Below, piece after piece: positions 11,880-23,479 of a DNA stretch of 64,000 bases. The position numbers were made by a program, and so were the translations under genes. The notes beneath the pieces are model-generated. The model made no database searches. It was not told the DNA's origin and saw only the letters and a program-made list of their open reading frames with translations. Origin of the DNA: Peromyscus leucopus (Eukaryota > Chordata > Mammalia > Rodentia > Cricetidae); contig NC_051072.1 of assembly GCF_004664715.2 (NCBI RefSeq), positions 38,378,142 to 38,442,141 of the forward strand, in the 5' to 3' direction. The stretch's first letter is position 1; the number at the start of each line of letters is the position of its first letter.

Positions 11880-12240
11880 AAGTAGCCACAGGCCCTTCAA
11901 AAACTATCCTGCGGGCCTCCTTGGAAACGTAAAGCTGGCCTCTCTCTTAAACACGCATGTCTAATTGTTTCTGTTAATTAGTCACGGTATATTTAAAACC
12001 TCAGCCCCACATTCTTCTGGATGACATTTTAGATTAAGACAAATTCTATCTGGAAGAAACGAAACACATTTCCTTGATTAGGTCCTGATATCTCTGCACT
12101 TGTACAAGAATCACCTTCATGTTTAAATATTCCATCACGGGAAACAGAGCTGCAATCGCATACAGTCCACGCCTTCACAACAACATGGAAATCACGACGC
12201 GGAAACAACCTCTTCGCATGCAAGGAAGAAGGAAATGCTT
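11880..12240. other. Candidate conserved non-coding element
   Basis: The stretch has more CpG dinucleotides than its neighbours (for example near 11913, 11951, 12137, 12155 and a cluster at 12196-12217). It also has a pair of homeodomain-type core sites around 11961-11982 ('taattgtttctgttaattag'). It shows no repeat signature or open frame. Conservation is a guess from composition only. Confidence 0.25.
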
Positions 12241-12689
12241 AGGGAAACAGACTGGGTGTGGGAAAGAGCCAGTGGAAACACAAATAGGAGGTAGAATGAT
12301 TGTCCCACAAACATAAAATGTCTGGCATCACAGCCCCAAACCCAAACAAGACAACTCCTCACACTATTTAGTAAATTACCTCTGTGGCTTGAGACTTCTT
12401 TGTGGCCAACACAAACGCTGCATTTAGCACCACTGTAGAAATAAGTGTCTTTAACTGAGTATTTCTCGTTTCATCTTACTGGAAATGAGTCCCTTTATGA
12501 TTCCCAGTCTTGAAAACATCAGTTTCTCTACACTTCTACAGATGTCATACTTACTCTCTGCTATTATCTTTTCCCTAGACTGCTGCGTATACTCCTACAC
12601 TTGGTTTCTAGACAACCCAAGCAGGCCTGTTCTTTTCAGTGTCGACTCACCGATTTGAAGGGCTTCAACAAGCCTGTCAACAGAACCCC

Positions 12690-13060
12690 ACGTACAGGCA
12701 TACACCACCTAGTCCAATCTCCCCTTTAGTTCAGTCTGCCCTTGCCAGTTATACCCAGTCTCCCTGACCTCCTTCTGGTTCCTTGAATATTTCAAATGCT
12801 TTCTGGCCTCAGGCTCTTTGAACTTCTCTCCTTGCAACTGAGCTAATGTCTATCCAGTAGGCTGCTGTGGAATGGCCACTGTTATAAAAACAGTGAATGA
12901 TTGCTTTGTCCCATTGCTGAAGAGTCACAGCCCCATGTTTCCTTCCCATACCCCTCTGATCATTCCCTTTTCCCAGGATTCCCTAGATCTCTGCACTGCT
13001 CACATTAATGCAATAATGTCCCACTACATACACGGGGTGCAGAACCATCTATCAGTGAAG
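12690..13060 (+). repeat. L2 LINE 3' fragment
   Basis: The stretch 'ttctggttccttgaatattt', followed by 'tctggcctcaggctctttga' and 'acttctctccttgcaactga', is a diverged form of the well-known L2 3' region. The remainder to about 13060 is pyrimidine-rich and less certain. Confidence 0.55.
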
Positions 13061-13439
13061 GTTCAATCAGATAAACAAAATCATTGTAAGTTGTATGTTA
13101 AGGGATTTGATATGAGAAATGGCTTAGTATAATTGTGAGAGTTGAGAAGTGACAATATTGGGATTCATTCATCAAATGGGTGGGATAGGTTATCTCAGAC
13201 TAGAGTCGAAGTGACTAAGAGACCATCATCAAACTTCTGGCGGTCTTTGGTTCTGCTCTTAAGGTCTTTCAATTTATGGAATCAGAATCACCCTGATTGT
13301 GTAATCACTATTACTTCAAGTCTGCCAAGTATGAACATGAATCACACCTGCAAAACATCTTCCCAGCAACACCGAGATCAGGTGTGAATTAATCAGGCAC
13401 TGTAGCCTAGGTAAGCTGACATAAAATTGGCTACCGAGA
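13061..13439. other. Unclassified DNA
   Basis: Nothing recognisable was seen apart from short open frames without motifs. Confidence 0.35.
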
Positions 13440-13780
13440 TGTCCTTCCAGCCCTGTTCACTATTAACATCCCTTTTCAGAGCTACTTTCTTCCTCTGGCT
13501 GTTTAGATGGTGAACTCCATTTTATCCTTTTTGTCTTCAAGGCCCCATTAAATGTCACTTTGCAGAGAGCTTACTCACCACTTCTCTGAGTTAGTCCCTT
13601 CTCAGTTGGTCTCCGTCACTGGCCCTGTTCTCTCTCCACTGCTCTCCCCCCCCCCCCAGTTGTTATTCATAAGCTGTTTTCTCCACTCACTAGTTTTACC
13701 TCTTTTCTCACAGAACTGCCTGCCCTGTGAGCACTGGAGTTTTTGTTCTGGGAGCACCGTATAAAAAGGTTCATTACCTT
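13440..13780 (+). repeat. L2 LINE 3' fragment with C-run
   Basis: The sequence resembles the terminal part of L2: 'ttcaaggccccattaaatgt' and 'cacttctctgagttagtccc', ending in a decayed 'tgtgagcactggagtttttg' segment. A run of about 12 C lies at 13646-13658. Confidence 0.55.
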
Positions 13781-13836
13781 GACTCACACACAGCAGTGGT
13801 GCAACCAAATGCCAAAGCAGCAAAGACTAGCAGAGG

Positions 13837-13860
13837 TTATTATTATTATTATTATTATTA
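13837..13860. repeat. (TTA)8 microsatellite
   Basis: Perfect trinucleotide repeat; encodes artificial Tyr or Ile runs in open frames. Confidence 0.95.
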
Positions 13861-14829
13861 CAACAAAAACCCAACTTTCTATACACTTATTCCTACTTTA
13901 TTCCCTCACTCTAAAGCCTTTATGTTCAAAGTCCCAGTTAACCACAATGGCTTATCCTCTCAAGAGCCAAGGGTAATTTGACAGGTACTTTGGGGAATCA
14001 TTTATGATAGGGAAAAAAAAGCAAAAAACTCTTAGAGGGGCTCTGCCTTGCCTCACATCTACAATGAAGGCTTCTAACATGCCCACATCCTACTTTTACT
14101 TAGCTATATACCACCAGATTTTGACACCTGCCCCAAGTCAGCCCTTACTGGAGTTAACTGAATTTATTGAAGTTGCTGATTTGATGGTAGCTATTTTCTG
14201 AGAAGAATATACACAATTTGTGAGCATATACCAGAGATACCTGTCCCTCCTGGAAACCTCTGGAACAGGGTAATGATCAAGTAAAAGGCACACGTGTAGA
14301 CCTTTACCAGCTGGCATGGTTTCTCACCACTATGTTAGAAAGTCCCCAGGTAGGACAGAGGGAGGCTCCAAATTACTCAAAGGTTCATTTATTCATTCAC
14401 TGTCCAGTCTTTCTGCTTTACCCCTTCACAGCGGGTTTAGGCTGTGTCTGTCCTTGGCTTCCCTGTTCTGTGGTGGGATATAGGACTGTAATATCTACTC
14501 AGAGTAGCAGCCTTGCTCATAGTCTTTATAACATTTCCCCCAGTCATTTGCTGACAAAATATATGCTTTCTGAGTGACCAGCAGGGGAAAAAAAAAAAAA
14601 AACCCTGCTTCATGCAATGGAGGTTCTTTGTAGCTGTTTCACCTTCCTAGGTAAGGCAAGGAGAAAGACATGCCATCACAGAAGAACTTAATAAACTGGA
14701 CGAAAGCTGGCAATTTTAAGAAGGGCAAAGCATTACCTTCCACAGCAAAATCCTACGTCTCTATTGCAGACACGTTGATGACCCAAATCAGGAATAGAGA
14801 ATGATACACTCACCAAGGTTATTAAAAAG
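13861..14829. other. Unclassified DNA with A15 run
   Basis: An A15 run lies at 14588-14602. No gene or named repeat was seen. Confidence 0.4.
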
Positions 14830-14840
14830 AAATTACTAAG
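14830..14840. other. B1 target-site duplication, left copy
   Basis: The 11 bases aaattactaag are repeated at 15031-15041 after the A-rich tail. Confidence 0.9.
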
Positions 14841-15030
14841 CCGAGCGGTGGTGGTGCACACCTTTAATCCAGCACTCGGGAGGCAGAGGCAGGCGGATCT
14901 CTGTAAGTTCTAGGCCAGCCTGGGCTACAAAGTGAGTTCCAGGAAAGACACAAAGATACACAGAGAAACCCTGTCTCAAACAAACAAACAAACAAACAAA
15001 CAAAACAAAACAAACAAACAAACAAAAAAC
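14841..15030 (+). repeat. B1 SINE with long (CAAA)n tail
   Basis: This is a full-length 7SL-derived B1. It runs 'ccgagcggtggtggtgcaca', 'cctttaatccagcactcggg', then the 'aggcggatctctgtaagttc' and 'cagagaaaccctgtctc' segments. The 3' tail from about 14977 has become a (CAAA)n microsatellite. A perfect 11-bp target duplication flanks it. It carries the cricetid-type right half. Confidence 0.95.
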
Positions 15031-15041
15031 AAATTACTAAG

Positions 15042-15399
15042 CCAAAATAGGCAAGGAAAACTCCACCCATATTCCTAATTTTGACTAATCACAACTCCTA
15101 ATCTGTTTTACCTGCTATAAGAATATTAAATATTAAAGTATTTTAAGGCCAAAGTCATCTGGAAGAACAGAGGTCAGTTTCGCTGTTTATGTTAAACACA
15201 GTGTAACAGGGGAGTCCATCAGTGGCTTCCACAGCGGCAAACCATACTTCCTCCTCACAGAACAGCCCATCTACCATGAGATAAGACTCTTCCCTAAGGC
15301 ATAATGAAGTAACATCTGAAAGGGAGGCCTCTGGCCCAAGCTTCTGCCTTTCTACATTTCAGTCCTTTGAATTTTCTCTTAGCACTGAAGTTCCCTTCA
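15042..15399. other. Unclassified DNA
   Basis: No repeat or gene was recognised. Confidence 0.35.
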
Positions 15400-15640
15400 T
15401 TTCAGGGTGCAGTGGACGCCTTCTCTTACTCTCCTCGCAGTTAAAGAGCCCTTCTCTGAGTCCCCATGGCACATGTGGCTGCTAGTCTCACTAACTTGTT
15501 CTGTTACTTTTCTTTATAAATTAATTTCTTCCCTGCCAAAATAAATTCTGAACTCCTGGAAGGCATGGCTGCATTTTCTGCTCTGTTTCCTCACATTTCT
15601 TCATACAATATTTTGACACTGCCTGGTGGACTAAAGACAA
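15400..15640 (+). repeat. Possible L2 LINE 3' fragment
   Basis: The segment 'ctgaactcctggaaggcatg' followed by 'ctgcattttctgctctgttt' and 'gacactgcctggtgg' resembles the L2 end 'agctccttgagggcagggac...cagtgcctggcacatag'. It is heavily diverged. Confidence 0.4.
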
Positions 15641-15686
15641 AGTGATAGCAGCAACTTCTGGGTTATTTATCAAGATTTGCCTTCTT

Positions 15687-15893
15687 GGAACTGTAGTGGT
15701 AGCTCGGTGGTTAAGAGCGTTTGCTCTTGAAGAGGATCTGGGTTCAGTTCCAAACATCTGCATGGCCGCTCCAAGTGCCTGTAGCTCTAGTTCCAGGGCA
15801 TCTAGTGGGTATGACCTCCTTGGGTACCAGGCATGCACACGGTGGACTTACAGACATGTAGGCAAAATATTAATACACAAAATAAATTAAAAA
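15687..15893 (+). repeat. B2/B3 SINE
   Basis: A tRNA-like head 'agctcggtggttaagagcg' and 'ttgctcttgaagaggatctg', then 'gggttcagttccaaacatct', identify a B3-like SINE. It ends in an A-rich 'acacaaaataaattaaaaac' tail. The internal promoter boxes are degraded. Confidence 0.8.
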
Positions 15894-15910
15894 CTGAGGG
15901 TCATCAGCTC

Positions 15911-16255
15911 TGAAGGTTAGCTGCTAACAATGGCTGTCTGCTTACAGCTCTTCTGTCAACTTTTAACCCCCTTACCCCTTATAGCCAACAACTGCCGGGA
16001 CCAAAGTTAACTTTTAATAGATGTTTCTACGTGACTTCTAGCACCCCATGCCTGATGTTTCTCCATGACTCCTATAAAAGGGGGCCAGTACTCGCCTCCA
16101 TTGCCACAGCCCCAGAATTCCAACTTTGACTGTGGTCTCAGCTAGCGGATAAGCTTTTGTGCCCCACGGTGTTTTTTTAATTTTTATTTTTCTGGAATAA
16201 AGTTTGCTTCTGGTTTAATAGACTGTGGTGGTCTGTGCCCCGGCCATTGCAAGAC
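15911..16255 (+). mobile_element. LTR-like element with TATA box and AATAAA
   Basis: The block has LTR architecture. It starts with a TG near 15911, has a TATA box ('cctataaaaggggg') near 16072, and a polyadenylation signal 'ggaataaagtttgc' near 16194 followed by 'ggtttaatagactgtggtgg'. About 120 bp separates the TATA box from AATAAA, suitable for an R region. It ends near a CA about 16250. No target duplication was found, so the ends are approximate. An ERV1-type solo LTR is my best guess. Confidence 0.5.
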
Positions 16256-16349
16256 CCCAGACCCCCCCTGGTTATAGATCTAAACAATCCATCTCAAGAT
16301 ACAAAGATCAGGGACCATGCCACTTTCCACTTGTTCCAAAGAAGCACCT

Positions 16350-16517
16350 TGTGTGTGGGTATGGGTAGGCATGTCTGTGTGTGTGTGTATGTCTGTGTGT
16401 GTGTGTGTGTCTGTGTGTGTGTGTGTGTGTGTGTGTTTGTGTGTGTGCATGTATGTGTGTATATGCATGTGGGGGTGTGAGTGTAGATGTGTGTGTATGT
16501 TTGTGTGTATGTGTGTG

Positions 16518-16555
<38 letters not shown>
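16350..16555. repeat. Compound (GT)n-rich minisatellite-like tract
   Basis: About 205 bp is almost entirely alternating pyrimidine-purine, interrupted by (GTAT), (GTCT) and GGG units and ending in a pure (GT)n at about 16520-16555. It produces spurious His/Thr or Cys/Val frames. Confidence 0.95.
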
Positions 16556-16557
<2 letters not shown>

Positions 16558-16839
16558 TTCTTTATCTTTCTTCTGGTTAGAATGAGTCTGAGTGGTTAGG
16601 AAAGGCACAAACAAAGAAAGAACTTAGATACTGAGGTCACCTTGCTGAGGAAGCTGCCCACACCCCAGAAGCCTCTGACATAGACTATTACACAAGCCAG
16701 AAACAGATTCTGAGTGTGTTGGAAGCATCCCATCTTTGTGAGGATGCCTGTTGTAGCTGTCCACAGCAGTTGTGGTACTTCTAACAGAAATAGCCTGCAC
16801 TGATGCTACTGCTCAGCTAGACCACGAGGACTAAATTTT
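16556..16839. other. Unclassified DNA
   Basis: Nothing recognised. Confidence 0.3.
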
Positions 16840-16990
16840 GTAATTTACAGAAAGTGAAGTGATTTAGTAATTTTCTCAAGTATAAAATATTGATAATAAT
16901 GGGAAAAACCTCACTCATATTGTTAGGAGAGCGTGAATTTGCTGAAAGCTGTCTGCCATTTAGCAGGGACCAGTAAAGGTCAGTTTGGTA
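16840..16990 (+). repeat. Possible MIR fragment
   Basis: The segment 'tttacagaaagtgaagtgat', 'ttagtaattttctcaagtat' and 'aaaatattgataataatggg' fits the second half of MIR in decayed form. Confidence 0.45.
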
Positions 16991-17590
16991 TATGTATGTG
17001 TTTATTTTGGATTAGTTTTTGGCAAACAAAAGCTATATTACAAGAGTTCATAAAAATAGCATCCAAATCCTTTGCATTCATTTTTTCACTGCAATTATAG
17101 TAGAAATGCTTTGAAAATATCTTTATCAGTGTGGGCTACAGCAGGGGTTGCTGATAGGACTTAGGCAAACCAAGCAAGACAAAACAGTAACTTTTAGAAA
17201 AATGTTCTTTGTCTTCTTGCACCTTCTCTCCTGGTCAAAGTTGGAGATTTTGTTGTTTTTTAAAGCCTTTACAGTGGATCAAACTGTGTCTAAGCAGAAA
17301 CCCAGGAACCAATTATGGTACAGTTATTTTAACGAAGCTAAAATAGGCTCACTATTCAGTATGAGGGAATTTCATCTGGTTCCCAGTGAACTTTGATCAT
17401 TAAAGGCAGATTGTTCACCTACAAATATGGGAGAAGCTGGCATTTTGTTTTGATTTGCTGAACTCTAGTTTCGATGAAGGAGCAGGGTTGTCCTCATTCT
17501 ATGCTGAATAGAGCTTACTGGACACAGCAGGCTCTCTGGCAGCAAAAGAAAAAAGAAAAAAAACTTGAATGGAAAATTTTTTAATGAAGA

Positions 17591-17605
17591 ATATATATAT
17601 ATATA
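17591..17605. repeat. (AT)n microsatellite
   Basis: Short AT run. Confidence 0.8.
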
Positions 17606-18336
17606 AAGTATGAATAAATCTTAGACATCTGAATTTAGATGATTTTGGTCTAATTTTAGACAATTTTCTTCTTAAATAAGCATATTTATTTGTGTTTTAC
17701 TTAACCTGTCAACTTCATGTTGGAAGTTTAGACATATAATTTATTATCATCTCCCAAACACATTTTTCATTTTCAAGAGAATATTAACATTGTTTTCTAA
17801 ATAATGAGTAGAAGTTGGTAGAAATATGTCTTAAGAAGAGGATGGTATAACTGTAAAATTGAAATGATTTGTGGTCACATCATTTCTGATGTATTGTTCT
17901 ATCGATAAGGTCACAGAAACTTGGCATTATTTAATGTAAGGGATAAAATAAAACAGTTTCTGTTAAAGGCCGTCTTTCAAAGATGCTCTCATATAGAAGC
18001 CAGACAAGAAGGGATTCTTAAAATACACCAACTACTGGTACATAGATCAATATTTGGTACAGAATGACGTATAACTTCATTGACAAGCAAAAGAAAACAA
18101 AAGAATTGCATCCAATGTCTGTTTAGAGGGAAATGCTTGGGTAGATCATGAACATGTGTGTGCACACACAAACATACACACATAGTAGTACAGTATTCAT
18201 CTGTTAAAGTCCATGAGATGAATCTATATTTAGCTGCTAGGATGAACTTTCAAATTTAGAAATGCTGTACAGTTTATGTATACCACAATTCCATGTGTGA
18301 AAAGAAAAAAAAGCCTAACAAACTTCCTACATATAT

Positions 18337-18338
<2 letters not shown>

Positions 18339-18380
<42 letters not shown>
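18339..18380. repeat. (GT)21 microsatellite
   Basis: Forty-two bases of perfect GT follow a short 'atatatac' lead. Confidence 0.95.
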
Positions 18381-18382
<2 letters not shown>

Positions 18383-18892
18383 ATGTAAAGAGATATTCAA
18401 ACAAAGAAATAGAAAGAAAAGAAAAAGACAGAAAGGAAAAAGAAGGCTTTTCACACTAGACACTCCACCCTGGCATGGACTGGCAGGGGTTAGAAAGACA
18501 TTATACTTTTGTGAATTTTAAAAAGAAGTAAAATATTAAATAACATGAAAACATAACAATGACCAGTGTTTACATTTTCAGTCTTTCTGGAAGGTATTTC
18601 TGAAATGGAGAACAGGGGTTACCACGGAAACAAGTCTTTTTATCCATTTTAGCTCTAGGGGGTCTCTGAATCTACAGTCTTGAATCTAGAGCATGTCCCT
18701 GGCACTGGCATTCTGTCAGAAATCATCATTGATAGAAAGAACCACATAAGCAGTACGTGCATATTTTAAAGAGCAACATAAGATGGAGTTGACTGAAGTT
18801 TTTGAATATAAGCATGACCTAAATACTTTGATGCTAAATAAGAGGAAAAATGTTCTAATCATTGTTAAGAACAAGTAGCCATGTTCCATTCA

Positions 18893-18916
18893 CTGAATGG
18901 ATGGATGGATGGATGA
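18893..18916. repeat. (GGAT)n microsatellite
   Basis: About five tandem ggat units. Confidence 0.9.
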
Positions 18917-20780
18917 ATAGATACACAGATGCATGGATAAAAGAGAAAAAGAGAAGTCAATAATTAATCAAGATAGATTTACTCTTCTTTTTACGATGAG
19001 GATTTCGGAAGATCTGAAGAAGTCAGGGTCAATGTGGATAAGGTGCAGGATGAAGGGGAGGATATAAAACTAAAAACATCTGGGTTACTCTGTATCTCCT
19101 CCTCCCTCCACCAAAGTATGATTAATCTAATTGCTGATAGGGCTCTAGAATGGCTGTGGCCCAGCAATTGGACTGGCCTTACTTCTACCTCCATTACAGA
19201 TGTGGCCTCAGCCAAGGGCATTGCACATGAGCAAGAGTTAGCCTATCAGCTGGAGTGGAAAATTACAGTGAGCCATAGAAGATCCCAGGTACTTTGTGAG
19301 TTCATTGAGTGACTATGGATGCCTCACTGATGACATTTATCATCTGTTCATTACTCTAAATATATGAGTAGCAACCATTGAAACTAGGTACCCGCAATAG
19401 CAACATAATGAAAAATGGAATGTAACCTGATTAAGAAACAAAAAATTGTAAATGTGGCAGAATCAGAAAAGCATCCTGACAGAATATCAAGAGTGAATCT
19501 CAGCCATGCCCACTTGTTCTTACTGTTCTCAATAGTCTATGAAGTAGGTGACAAGGAAAAATACAGATTTTGAGGATAATCTTAAGGAAGCCAGGCACTT
19601 CAAAAAGAAAACTACATGCCCGGAGAAGTCAGAAATAGTATGCCTTTTATTCCTACATTGTGGACTGTCTGACAGAGAAGTACATTTTAAGAGCAGGCCA
19701 GTATAAAGAATTGGTCCAAATGTAAAAGGTCAGATTTTTGCATTACACTCTTTATCTTGCTAAAAGAGGTAGGGCTATGCAAAGTGAAGGAAAATGAACA
19801 TTGTTCAGAAGAACAGGCTGGCAAAGAACCATGCCCTGTGGGATGTTTAGATTTCCTTTCCAAATCTCGTCTGTTTGTATATTTGAGGCCAAATCCAACC
19901 TTTTGTTGTCAAACAATGCTCTATTCTAAAATAAAGTCCTCTATTAAGTCTCTGATTACATCTCTCCTAGGAGAGGCTTCTGCCTCCTGGTTGGACTTAA
20001 CATCTCAACTAAGTGAACCCAGAACAGTCTTTCCTCAAAACACACAAAGTGATTGACAGCCTTTCAGTCTTCCTGGCTCCTTTGCTGATAGCAGGGACCT
20101 GAACAAGGAATCTAGAGCCAATGTGTCCAGCCAATTCAACATGAAGGACGGCCAGATTCCAGCTGCCCTGTGGCCAGAGTCTCTAAAACCTGCACTCTTT
20201 CTGCTAAAAATTCAGGTACTTGTTGAATACTTCCTAAGCCCTAAGAACATGTCCCTTTTATGCTTGTCCCCTGCTTTGTGTTTACTGCTCATTCTTACAG
20301 GAAATAAAATAGGGTTGTTTAAGTTGTCTACCTAAAAACCAATGCAGATGGGGATCTAATAAAAATGATGATATAAAATTAATGATCATATTGTGCTATG
20401 CTCATTAAGATTCTGTCTAAATTCAATGGCTGTTAAGTTCATCTTCTCCCAAGGCTCAATCTGAAGCAGAAGGAAGTATAGGCAGAGATGCAGAAAGAAT
20501 TTGGTAAGATTCAAACCTCTCCAGCCCTGTCAACAATTTCCCATTCATCCTCTTACCATTTCCTAATTTAAAGAATACAAACCTATTTTGAATTGATGTC
20601 CTTAATCTCACCAAGTGTGAAGGAAAAGAACATTGAAGACCTACTTTAAACTAAGGTAGTAAATGAAGGAAGGTGAAACTATAAAAAAAAAAAATGCTGA
20701 CAATGTTTAAAACAATAGTAGCTTTGACACAATTGGAAGAACTCAGAATTTACTCAATTACCCATTTCTGTAAATGTAAG

Positions 20781-21015
20781 TGGCCCTGTGAGCTCATAGC
20801 TGCTTAGTTGGAACAGAGCAAACTTTAAGACTCAGCATCCCAGTTCATCCCTGTGTCACTGGGAACATTACTGAACTCCTTGCCTCAGTTTTCTAGATTG
20901 TGAAATGAACACTAGTATAACATCCAAAAGCATAACTGTTCTAGGGTATGTCAGTTTTTTTTAAGGACCTGCAAGAGCAGCCAGTGCTCTGTAAACACTG
21001 GACATCATTACTTAT
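20781..21015 (+). repeat. MIR SINE
   Basis: The segment 'ctgtgtcactgggaacatta', 'cttgcctcagttttctagat', 'tgtgaaatgaacactagtat' and a later 'agtgctctgtaaacactgga' follows the MIR core and 3' part in the correct order. Confidence 0.65.
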
Positions 21016-21133
21016 AACCGTGCTTTATATTCATTCTCTATTTAAAATAAACAACCTTTGAAATTAATGTTTTGAACATTTAATTATGAATATATAAAAT
21101 TAAGTAGTATTCAATGTTGGGTGGGAAATGGGA

Positions 21134-21235
21134 TTTTTTTCCTTCCTTCCTTTCTTTCTTTCATCCTCCCTCCCTCCCTCCCTCCTTCCTTCCCTCCTTC
21201 TTCTTTCTTTCTTTGTTTTTCTTTCTTTTTTCCCC
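21134..21235. repeat. Polypyrimidine (CCTT/TTTC/CCCT)n tract
   Basis: About 100 bp is nearly pure C/T on the plus strand, a mix of tetranucleotide units. Confidence 0.95.
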
Positions 21236-21484
21236 CTGATTCTCAAAAATGATTTTGTCACTTGTCTTCTCTTTTCTTACTCGCATGACTTCTCAGGTAA
21301 TCAATAAAGACAATAGAGAAACAGATGCAAACCTGTAGAAGGTAGAATATTTCTCTACCTACTTTTCATCGAGTCCTGGGTGTGACATTCACTGCCAATC
21401 ATAATCATCATGACAAACTGATCAGGAATAAATTGAGTTGACAAACTCAACTAGGGAAAAATACACACTTGTTACTCATGCATT
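21236..21484. other. Unclassified DNA
   Basis: Nothing recognised. Confidence 0.3.
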
Positions 21485-21730
21485 GTCTCTGATGCCACCT
21501 CCTCAGGAAATCTCCCCAATCCTGCCATGAGCATGAATTCTCTTGGTACCATAGCCCAGTGTAACATTTGACTTTACTTTGAAACAAAGTCTCCCCAGGC
21601 TTGTGCATCATTATCTTGATGTGCTCTATTATAAACTCCTGGGAAGAAGGTCATTTATCTCTTTCCCTTCATATCCCAACTTCAGATACCTCATGACATT
21701 AAGTCAATGTACTTACTGAATCAAACTGAT
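21485..21730 (+). repeat. L2 LINE 3' end
   Basis: The pattern 'gatgccacctcctcaggaaa', 'tctccccaatcctgcc', then 'ctctattataaactcctggg' and 'aagaaggtcatttatctctt' follows the L2 3' end, with 'tcaatgtacttactgaatca' as the degraded terminal part. Confidence 0.6.
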
Positions 21731-22557
21731 AGAGCTTGCTTAGAGGTATGAGAGAATGTAAGCTCCCTTTCATAGGACTATTAGTTCATGGTGATAGATC
21801 AGGGATTAAACTGATAAATCCATAATGGACATGTGAAAAATATCATCATTATTTTCATTTCATAAGAAAATTGAAGCTCCGAGTTTCTCAGGCTTACTTG
21901 TATACAATGTAAATAGAAGAAACAAATTGTCAAATCTACCTGATACTGCTCATGGGCAAGGAGAAAAGAAGGACTTGGTGATGACTGCTTTATGCTTTAG
22001 TCTCATACAATCCCTTCTGAAACTGCTTCTGGCTGCAGGAATGTATCCTCATTGGAACAGCCATTTCATAATATCCTATCCTTACTTCCATGTGCAAACA
22101 CCACAGCATCAACAAGATCACTAATACTATCCCATACAGGGCAACATAGGAATCTCCCATGGAGCAGCCTAATGAAAAACTTCTGTGGACAGATGGGGTT
22201 CTATGGACTGTCCTGCTTGCTTGGATGTTGTGGGTGACCTGCTCCTTCATCTGTTATGATGCATCTTATGTAGGCTATCACCAGAGTGCCCATACTGGTT
22301 CAACTTGTCTGCATGTGATCATGGGATTGGCTTCCAACTTCTCCTTTTCAGAGCTGTGAGATGAACCAACTCTTTTCCAGACAGAAACTCAACCAGCCCT
22401 GCATGAATGTGATGCATTCGTGTCTGAGGCAAGTCTGTTAAATTCCATCGTGACCTTTTGGGGTAAGGGCTGTCATTTGGATAGGCGTTCTGAGTCCTTT
22501 AAATACTTTGCCCTTTCTGGCTTTCTTCCATCACGTCATTATGTTTGTAAATTTTTA
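21731..22557. other. Unclassified DNA
   Basis: Several overlapping short frames (21927-22359) show no domain. No repeat was recognised. Confidence 0.35.
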
Positions 22558-22569
22558 ATCTCTTAGCAA

Positions 22570-22715
22570 TTTTTTTTTCGAGACCAGGTTTTTCTGTGTA
22601 GCCCTGGCTGTCCTAGAACTCGCTATGAAAATCAGACTAGTCCGGAGCTTAGAGGTCTGCCTGCCTCTGCCCCTCAAATGCTAGGATGAAATGCATGTGC
22701 CACCACCACCCAGAT
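22570..22715 (-). repeat. B1 SINE, minus strand, with target duplication
   Basis: The plus strand reads poly-T, 'gagaccaggtttttctgtgt', 'agccctggctgtcctagaac' and ends 'atgtgccaccaccacc', so this is B1 in reverse. A 12-bp duplication (atctcttagcaa at 22558-22569; atctcttagcca at 22716-22727) flanks it with one mismatch. Its divergence suggests an older B1. Confidence 0.92.
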
Positions 22716-22768
22716 ATCTCTTAGCCATTTTATAACTCCCATTTTATTAGCCTTTGCAAAATTTCTAA

Positions 22769-23054
22769 TGTAGCGGGTAGCCATTCCAACCTTGATCTGG
22801 AAGTTTCAGCCCCCATTGAGGCTTCGGTAACTGTCACGCCTACAAGGCAGGGTCAAGAGAGGACCCTGAAGTCCTGAGATCCCGGACCCTGGACACTGGA
22901 GGTCAACTGAGCAGAGGTCTCCAGAGAACACCGCCGGACTGTGCTACGTCTTTCCCAGACCCTGTGACTTACCTATCCCTTCATTTGTAAGTTATGCCAC
23001 AAAATAAACCTCCCTTTTAACTACGTGGAGTGGCCTTAATAATTTCACCAATAC
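22769..23054 (+). mobile_element. Solo LTR of a rodent ERV, second family
   Basis: The 286-bp block begins tgtagcgggtagccattcca. It contains C/G-rich 'ctgagatcccggaccctgga' and 'cagaggtctccagagaacac' segments, a polyadenylation signal 'ccacaaaataaacctccctt' near 23000, and ends 'ggccttaataatttcaccaa'. This is the form of a repeated muroid LTR. The sequence tctaa lies just before (22764-22768) and just after (23055-23059), which may be a 5-bp target duplication. The exact 3' end and class are unsure. Confidence 0.6.
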
Positions 23055-23059
23055 TCTAA

Positions 23060-23471
23060 CATACCTTTTACATAATAAGAATGATGCCCATTTTAGTTAT
23101 GAGCATGGTGGGGGCTAAAAGCCCATTCATTGACTGTATACTAATAAATAAAAATAGAAAGCATAAAAATGAAATATATGTTTTAAAATTACTGAGTCTC
23201 CTAATCTGGTGTTATCAATGGACAAATGAACTTTGGAGTTAAATGCACAAAACTAAACAAATATGGATGAGTTTAACTGTTTAAAATGAAACCCTTTAAA
23301 AATCAAGCCTCAGAATTTCAGATTTTCAGTTTAGAATCAGTCAACCATTACACAGTCAAGTCATTGAGCAATGGAAGCCACCATAGGAGGAATCTAAGGT
23401 GATGGCCATTGATAACAGCATAGGAAACACGAAGTTACATTCAGTCTGCACCCTGACAAGCACAAGCTACT
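23060..23471. other. Unclassified AT-rich DNA
   Basis: Nothing recognised. Confidence 0.35.
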
Positions 23472-23479
23472 CTCTAGAG

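Larger units (their letters stand above)
16991..20780. other. Long gene-free stretch with a few microsatellites
   Basis: No repeat families, RNA genes or supported coding regions were seen apart from the simple repeats listed separately. The open frames at 17148-17396, 19034-19312 and 19757-20056 are 80-100 codons with no motif. The 19034 frame is acidic at its start and ends at an 'ag/gtactttgtgag' that resembles a splice donor, but nothing else supports an exon. Confidence 0.35.

Noticed and set aside
16280..16614. His/Thr-rich and Cys/Val-rich frames
   Set aside because: Translation of the GT compound microsatellite.
19034..19312. Possible coding exon ending at a GT donor
   Set aside because: The frame lacks a recognisable domain and no acceptor or partner exon could be identified by eye.
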